64,000 nt of DNA from positions 124,001-188,000 of the forward strand of contig CAVXTD010000008.1 in NCBI GenBank assembly GCA_963764565.1, written 5' to 3'. Positions 60,247-64,000 of the stretch are shown piece by piece. The notes below the pieces were generated by a model. The model searched no databases. It had not been told where the DNA came from and saw nothing but the letters and a program-made list of their open reading frames with translations. The DNA is from DATBLE01 sp963764565. GTDB taxonomy: Bacteria > Actinomycetota > Thermoleophilia > Gaiellales > Gaiellaceae. Numbering within the stretch: position 1 is the first letter of the stretch; the number at the start of each line of letters is the position of its first letter. The translations under genes were made by a program, and so were the position numbers.

Positions 60247-60385
60247 GCGACCCTCACGTCCGCGATGGTCGAGGAGTTCGTCGCGGATACGGCGCGCTTC
60301 TCGCGGGCGTGACCGTTTCGGTCGACCGGCCGAGCAATCTTCAAGACGCCTGCGCTCGAAACGATGTCTGCTCAAGGGCCGACAG
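60247..60385. repeat. Duplicated segment, copy B
   Basis: A degenerate copy of 59503-59632. On the plus strand it codes RGRATLTSAMVEEFVADTAR then FSRA and TGA (60309-60311), matching the AAA tail. On the minus strand beyond it LKIARPVD matches the REC C-terminus WKIVRTVD. Neither part has the rest of its gene. Confidence 0.7.
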
Positions 60386-60411
60386 TCGCATCTCGCTGCC
60401 AATGAGTTGCT

Positions 60412-60500
60412 ATTTGGTCGCCAAATTAAAAAGGCGCCCTACCCTTTCGTACAGCGTCAAACTTACCTCTTGTTTACAAAAGAAAAGCGCGTTAGGGTAG
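60412..60500 (+). promoter_or_regulatory. Promoter region with two inverted repeats, for the beta-helix gene
   Basis: This AT-rich stretch stands out from the GC-rich surroundings. A sigma-70-like promoter fits well: TTGTTT at 60470-60475, 17 bp, TAGGGT at 60493-60498, giving a leader of about 47 nt. A palindrome ATTTGG-TCG-CCAAAT is at 60412-60426, and CTACCCT (60439-60445) faces AGGGTAG (60494-60500) across the promoter, overlapping the -10. Both repeats are candidate operators. Confidence 0.5.
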
Positions 60501-60551
60501 CACCTACAGATTTTCATGTGGCGGTGGTTTCTTTGCAAGTGGAGGTGGAAG

Positions 60552-63500
60552 GTGTTTGCGAGGCGCATAGCGTTGCTGGTGGCCATTTGCTTGACGGTGC
60601 TGGCCGGTGTCGGTTCGGGGCCAGCGCTGGCAAGCGCGACACTGCAGGTGGATCCGTCCGACGGGAGTTGCGGAACGGCCGGCCATCCCTACTGCACGAT
60701 CCAGGCAGCGGTCACCGCCGCCTCCAGCGGCGACACGATCGAGGTCGCCGCGGGCACGTATGGCACCTCCGGCAACACCACGATCGCGCTGAACAAGGCC
60801 AACCTGACGCTCAAGGGTGCTCAGGCAGGCGTGGACGCGCGGACACGCGGGCCCAACGGTATCGGCGGCTCGGAGACGGTCATGCCGGCAACGAACGGGC
60901 CCTACGTCTTCAGCCTCCAGGCCAGCGGCCTGACGATCGACGGCTTCGACTTCCCCGACATGGGGCCGCGCGGCTTCGACGCCACCACCAACGTCGACAA
61001 CCTGACGGTCAAGAACAACATCTTCAAGTCGACGCACGGCACGACGGTCGGCGGAAACATCCAGCTCGGCGGCGGCGCTCACGCAGACCACTTCACCTTC
61101 GAGAAAAACTGGGTCCAGAACGGCGGCACGAGCCCCGACGGCGACAACATGCTCTACCTCGGCCACACCATGGACGCAGGGACAATCAAGGACAATTACT
61201 TCAACGGCCACGCGTTCATGTTCGGGCCGTTCACCGGCACTGCGTCGAGCAACCCGACCGGGTGGACGATCCAGGGGAACGAGTTCGACGGCACCGTCTC
61301 TGCGACCGACTACTCCGCCTTCGGGATCAACGCCAACCTCGGTGACGCCACGATCTCGGACAACTACGTCCACAAGATGGAGGTCGGCCTCGGCCAGATC
61401 TCCCTGGTCGGCGGCTCGATCACCGGCAACAGGCTCGAAGACAACTCGTACGCAGCGTTCCAGCTCTGGGGCGGCGAGTTCTCGACGGCGGTCTCCACGA
61501 ACGACACGATCGCCAACAACACCATCACCTACAACGGCGTCGCCTGCACCAGCTTGGCCGACGCCTCACACGGGATCAGGCTGCGCCCGGGCGCCACACC
61601 GCCGGGCGGAATCGACCCGTCGACGATCCACGTCCACCAGAACAGCTTCGTCAACCTCGGCGTGGGCGCCTGCGGACAGGCGTACCCGATCAGGGAGAAC
61701 GGCACGAACGGCGACGACGGCGCCGCCTCGCCGACGCCGGCCGACGCCGGCGGAAACTGGTGGGGCAGCAACGTCCCGGCGACGGTCGCCGGGATGATGC
61801 AGCCGTCCATGCACTTCGACTTCACGCCGCTCCTCGACAGCGGCACCGACACGGCTCCCGGGACGATCGGCTTCCAGCCCGACCTTTCCTCGGTCACCGT
61901 GCACACGCTCGGCGACCAGGCAGGCGCGACCGGCCGGATCCAGGAGGGCGTCAACCTCGTGTCCGGCAGCACCGTGAACGTCGCGGCAGGCAGCTACACG
62001 GGTGACGTCACGATCGGCAAGAGCCTCACCCTCAACGGCGCGCAGCACGGCGTCGCGTTTGCGGGCCGCACGTTCGGCAGCGCTACGGAGTCGAAGGTCA
62101 CCGGGACGATCACCATCCAGGCTGCAAACGTGACCGTGGACGGCTTCTCGGTCACCGACTCGGCGTCGGAGACGTCCGCGATCGGCGTGCTCGTGAAGAC
62201 CGCCGGCGACTCGGCCCTGATCAAGAACAACATCTTCAGCGGAATCGTCGCGACCACGGCCGGCAGCAACACCCAGGCAGCCGGGCAAGCGGTGTACCTC
62301 GAGAACGGGCCGGACCTCGTCCAGGTCCTGAACAACAAGATCACCAACGTCCAGGGCTACGGCAGCACCAAGGGGGTCTTCATCGGCGACAGCTCGGCGT
62401 CGGGAAGAAGCGACATCGTGACGATCCAGGGCAACGCGATCTCGAACGTCACGAGCAGCAACAAGGGCGCCTACGGCGTGTTGCTCAACAACCACATCGG
62501 CGCCTCGAACCTGACGATCACCCAGAACACGTTCGACACCCTGACCGGAACCCTCGGCTGGGTGCACGCGGTCGGCATCGAGGCGGACGCGCCGGGCTTG
62601 TCGGTGACCAAGAACACCTTCAGCAGCCTGAGCGCCGGTACGGCCGACCGGATCGCGGTCTGGTTCGAGAGCGAGGACGTCTCCTACGGGGACGCCGTCG
62701 TCAACCGCAACAGCCTCGACGTCGGGGGCTCGACGTACGGCATCGCCGTCGACCCGTCGCTGAGCGGCGGAACCGTCGACGGCACGTGCAACTGGTGGGG
62801 CAGCAGCACCGGGCCCGCCGGTGTCGGCTCCGGATCGGGCTCGCCTGTCACTGCCATGGCCAACTTCACGCCGTGGCTGACGACGAGCGACCTGAACGGC
62901 GCGTGCGCCGGCTACCCGACAATCGGTAACACGACCGTGGGTGGTCTGACGCACACGCTCGGCGGCAACTACATGGAGGTGTCGGGGCCGTTCACGCTCG
63001 GCTCGTCGCGCTCGTTGGTCATGCTGACCGGCCGGCTGGCCGGCGGCGGCTCGCCGACGAACATGCGGGCGGTCGTGTACATGGACAACGGCAGCGGCCG
63101 GCCGGGTGCGTTCGCTGCGGTCTCGCAGCAGGTGACGATCGGTGCGGGTCAGGCGGCCGGTTGGGTCGACTTCCCGGTCAGCGGGTCGCCGTTGCTGCCG
63201 GCGGGGCAATACTGGTTGGGCTACTGGTCGTCGAACACGAGCGCAATCGGCTACTACCAGACGGTCCCGAACGGAGGCCGGTACACGCCGGCTACGTACT
63301 CGTCGGGCAGCAACCCGCTCGCCAACTTCGGGACGGGGACCGGCGACTCGATCAGCTACTCGATCTACGCGAGTCTCGGTGCGGTCCTGAATCCGCCCGT
63401 GAACAGCGGTCTACCCCTTATCTCGGGGACGGCTGTGGTCGGCGGGTCGCTGTCGACGACGACCGGCACCTGGTCGGACAGCCCGACGTTCACCTACCAG

Positions 63501-64000
63501 TGGCGGCAGTGTGACAGCGCCGGCGACAACTGCTCGAATATTTCCGGTGCGAATGCGAACTCGTACAGCCCGGTGAGCGGCGATCTGGGGCACAAGCTGC
63601 GGGCGGTGGTGACGGCGACGAACGGTGACGGCTCGACGCCCGCGACCAGCGCTCCGAGTGCCGTGATCCAGCCGGCGGGCGGGGCGATCTTCGGGAACTT
63701 CGTGGTGGGCGGCTCGACCCACGTGTTGGGCGGGAGCTACCTGGAGGCGTCGGGGCCGTTCACCCTGGGCTCGCCGTCGGGGGTGTCGAAGCTCACCGGG
63801 TATCTGGCCGGGGGCGGGTCGGCGACGAACATCCGCGCGGTGATCTACGCCGACAACGGCAGCGGCCGTCCCGGCGCGTTCGTGGCGGTGACCATGCCGA
63901 GGACGATCGGCGCGGGTCAGGCTGCGAACTGGGTCGACTTCTCGTTCGCGTCGGCACCGACGCTCCCGGCGGGTCAGTACTGGTTGGGCTACTGGTCGTC
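60552..64000 (+). CDS. Very large secreted parallel beta-helix protein (5' part)
   Basis: An exported protein open past the window edge (more than 1,149 residues). GTG 60552 is set by GGAGG 6 nt upstream. The signal peptide is IALLVAICLTVLAGVGSGPA. Two parallel beta-helix domains follow: residues about 40-420 (CTIQAAVTAASSGDTIEVAA, then PbH1 repeats such as LTIDGFDFPDMGPRGFD and NLTVKNNIF) and about 435-770 (RIQEGVNLVSGSTVNVAAGS, VTVDGFSVTDSASETSAIG). Each ends with a GNWWGS/CNWWGSSTGP cap. Then come a jelly-roll-like module repeated with 256-residue period and an Ig-like module (FTYQWRQCDSAGDNC). It probably binds or degrades polysaccharide, or coats the cell surface. Confidence 0.88.
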   Translation, partial: MFARRIALLVAICLTVLAGVGSGPALASATLQVDPSDGSCGTAGHPYCTIQAAVTAASSGDTIEVAAGTYGTSGNTTIALNKANLTLKGAQAGVDARTRGPNGIGGSETVMPATNGPYVFSLQASGLTIDGFDFPDMGPRGFDATTNVDNLTVKNNIFKSTHGTTVGGNIQLGGGAHADHFTFEKNWVQNGGTSPDGDNMLYLGHTMDAGTIKDNYFNGHAFMFGPFTGTASSNPTGWTIQGNEFDGTVSATDYSAFGINANLGDATISDNYVHKMEVGLGQISLVGGSITGNRLEDNSYAAFQLWGGEFSTAVSTNDTIANNTITYNGVACTSLADASHGIRLRPGATPPGGIDPSTIHVHQNSFVNLGVGACGQAYPIRENGTNGDDGAASPTPADAGGNWWGSNVPATVAGMMQPSMHFDFTPLLDSGTDTAPGTIGFQPDLSSVTVHTLGDQAGATGRIQEGVNLVSGSTVNVAAGSYTGDVTIGKSLTLNGAQHGVAFAGRTFGSATESKVTGTITIQAANVTVDGFSVTDSASETSAIGVLVKTAGDSALIKNNIFSGIVATTAGSNTQAAGQAVYLENGPDLVQVLNNKITNVQGYGSTKGVFIGDSSASGRSDIVTIQGNAISNVTSSNKGAYGVLLNNHIGASNLTITQNTFDTLTGTLGWVHAVGIEADAPGLSVTKNTFSSLSAGTADRIAVWFESEDVSYGDAVVNRNSLDVGGSTYGIAVDPSLSGGTVDGTCNWWGSSTGPAGVGSGSGSPVTAMANFTPWLTTSDLNGACAGYPTIGNTTVGGLTHTLGGNYMEVSGPFTLGSSRSLVMLTGRLAGGGSPTNMRAVVYMDNGSGRPGAFAAVSQQVTIGAGQAAGWVDFPVSGSPLLPAGQYWLGYWSSNTSAIGYYQTVPNGGRYTPATYSSGSNPLANFGTGTGDSISYSIYASLGAVLNPPVNSGLPLISGTAVVGGSLSTTTGTWSDSPTFTYQWRQCDSAGDNCSNISGANANSYSPVSGDLGHKLRAVVTATNGDGSTPATSAPSAVIQPAGGAIFGNFVVGGSTHVLGGSYLEASGPFTLGSPSGVSKLTGYLAGGGSATNIRAVIYADNGSGRPGAFVAVTMPRTIGAGQAANWVDFSFASAPTLPAGQYWLGYWS
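62925..63230 (+). repeat. C-terminal module, repeat 1
   Basis: It codes GNTTVGGLTHTLGGNYMEVS through MRAVVYMDNGSGRPGAF to PAGQYWLGYWSS, about 102 residues, starting just after the second beta-helix. It recurs at 63693 with about 65-70 percent identity by eye. The glycine-rich strands ending in YWLGYWSS suggest a jelly-roll or carbohydrate-binding-like fold. Confidence 0.75.
63693..64000 (+). repeat. C-terminal module, repeat 2 (cut by window end)
   Basis: It codes GNFVVGGSTHVLGGSYLEAS through IRAVIYADNGSGRPGAF to YWLGYWSS at the last bases. It begins 768 bp after repeat 1, in frame, with an Ig-like module between. More copies may follow outside the window. Confidence 0.75.

Overview
The window is about 64 kb of GC-rich chromosomal DNA whose gene content points to a high-GC actinobacterium, most likely of the class Thermoleophilia (Gaiellales/Solirubrobacterales-like). 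That is an inference from the replication-origin gene order, the insertion-bearing GyrB, the hopanoid operon, DUF2203, the bifunctional nuclease and the style of the secreted beta-helix protein. No rRNA is present to settle it. Start codons are often GTG, and adjacent genes usually overlap by GTGA, ATGA or TGATG, so most runs of same-strand genes look like tight operons.

Region 1 (1-14.5 kb) is the origin of replication. Leftward: dnaA, dnaN, recF, dciA (DUF721), gyrB, gyrA and a small MerR-type regulator. Rightward: rpmH, rnpA, yidD, yidC, khpB/jag, rsmG, parA and parB. The two arms diverge from a roughly 270-bp gap with DnaA-box-like sites at 9664-9937, the probable oriC. A tRNA-Ile(GAU) follows parB.

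Region 2 (14.5-39.6 kb) is mostly cell envelope and housekeeping: a bifunctional nuclease, an L,D-transpeptidase with a PrcB-like partner, a CPBP protease, a HAD phosphatase, a substrate-binding lipoprotein, a PIG-V-type mannosyltransferase, DUF2203, an MscS channel, a class A PBP, several glycosyltransferases and polytopic membrane proteins, a Ser/Thr kinase, MoeA, a sortase, an M28 peptidase with a membrane domain, an OmpR-type two-component system followed by an HtrA protease, and a class-V aminotransferase.

Region 3 (39.6-49 kb) starts with an M20 peptidase, then a decayed patch (40.8-43 kb) of truncated or frameshifted DUF4242, TetR, DUF1059, MBL and deazaflavin-reductase genes. An epimerase, a CopC-CopD copper protein with small membrane partners, and a secreted propeller-like protein follow.

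Region 4 (48.9-57.6 kb) is a hopanoid operon, transcribed leftward as hpnC-hpnD-hpnE-shc-hpnH-hpnG-ispH-yjbQ-like, with a divergent zinc alcohol dehydrogenase. It takes farnesyl diphosphate to squalene, hopene and adenosylhopane, with IspH (isoprenoid precursor supply) in the same transcription unit.

Region 5 (57.6-64 kb) holds two exported proteins, an AAA+ ATPase remnant, a REC-domain protein behind a structured leader with an intrinsic terminator, a local duplication, and the start of a very large secreted parallel beta-helix protein that runs off the window.

Caution: more than 20 genes, including essential ones (gyrB, rnpA, moeA, hpnE), are broken by single-base shifts, typically in or near short G/C runs. 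This is more likely uncorrected indel error in the assembly than biology. Coordinates of such genes span all reading frames that encode the protein.
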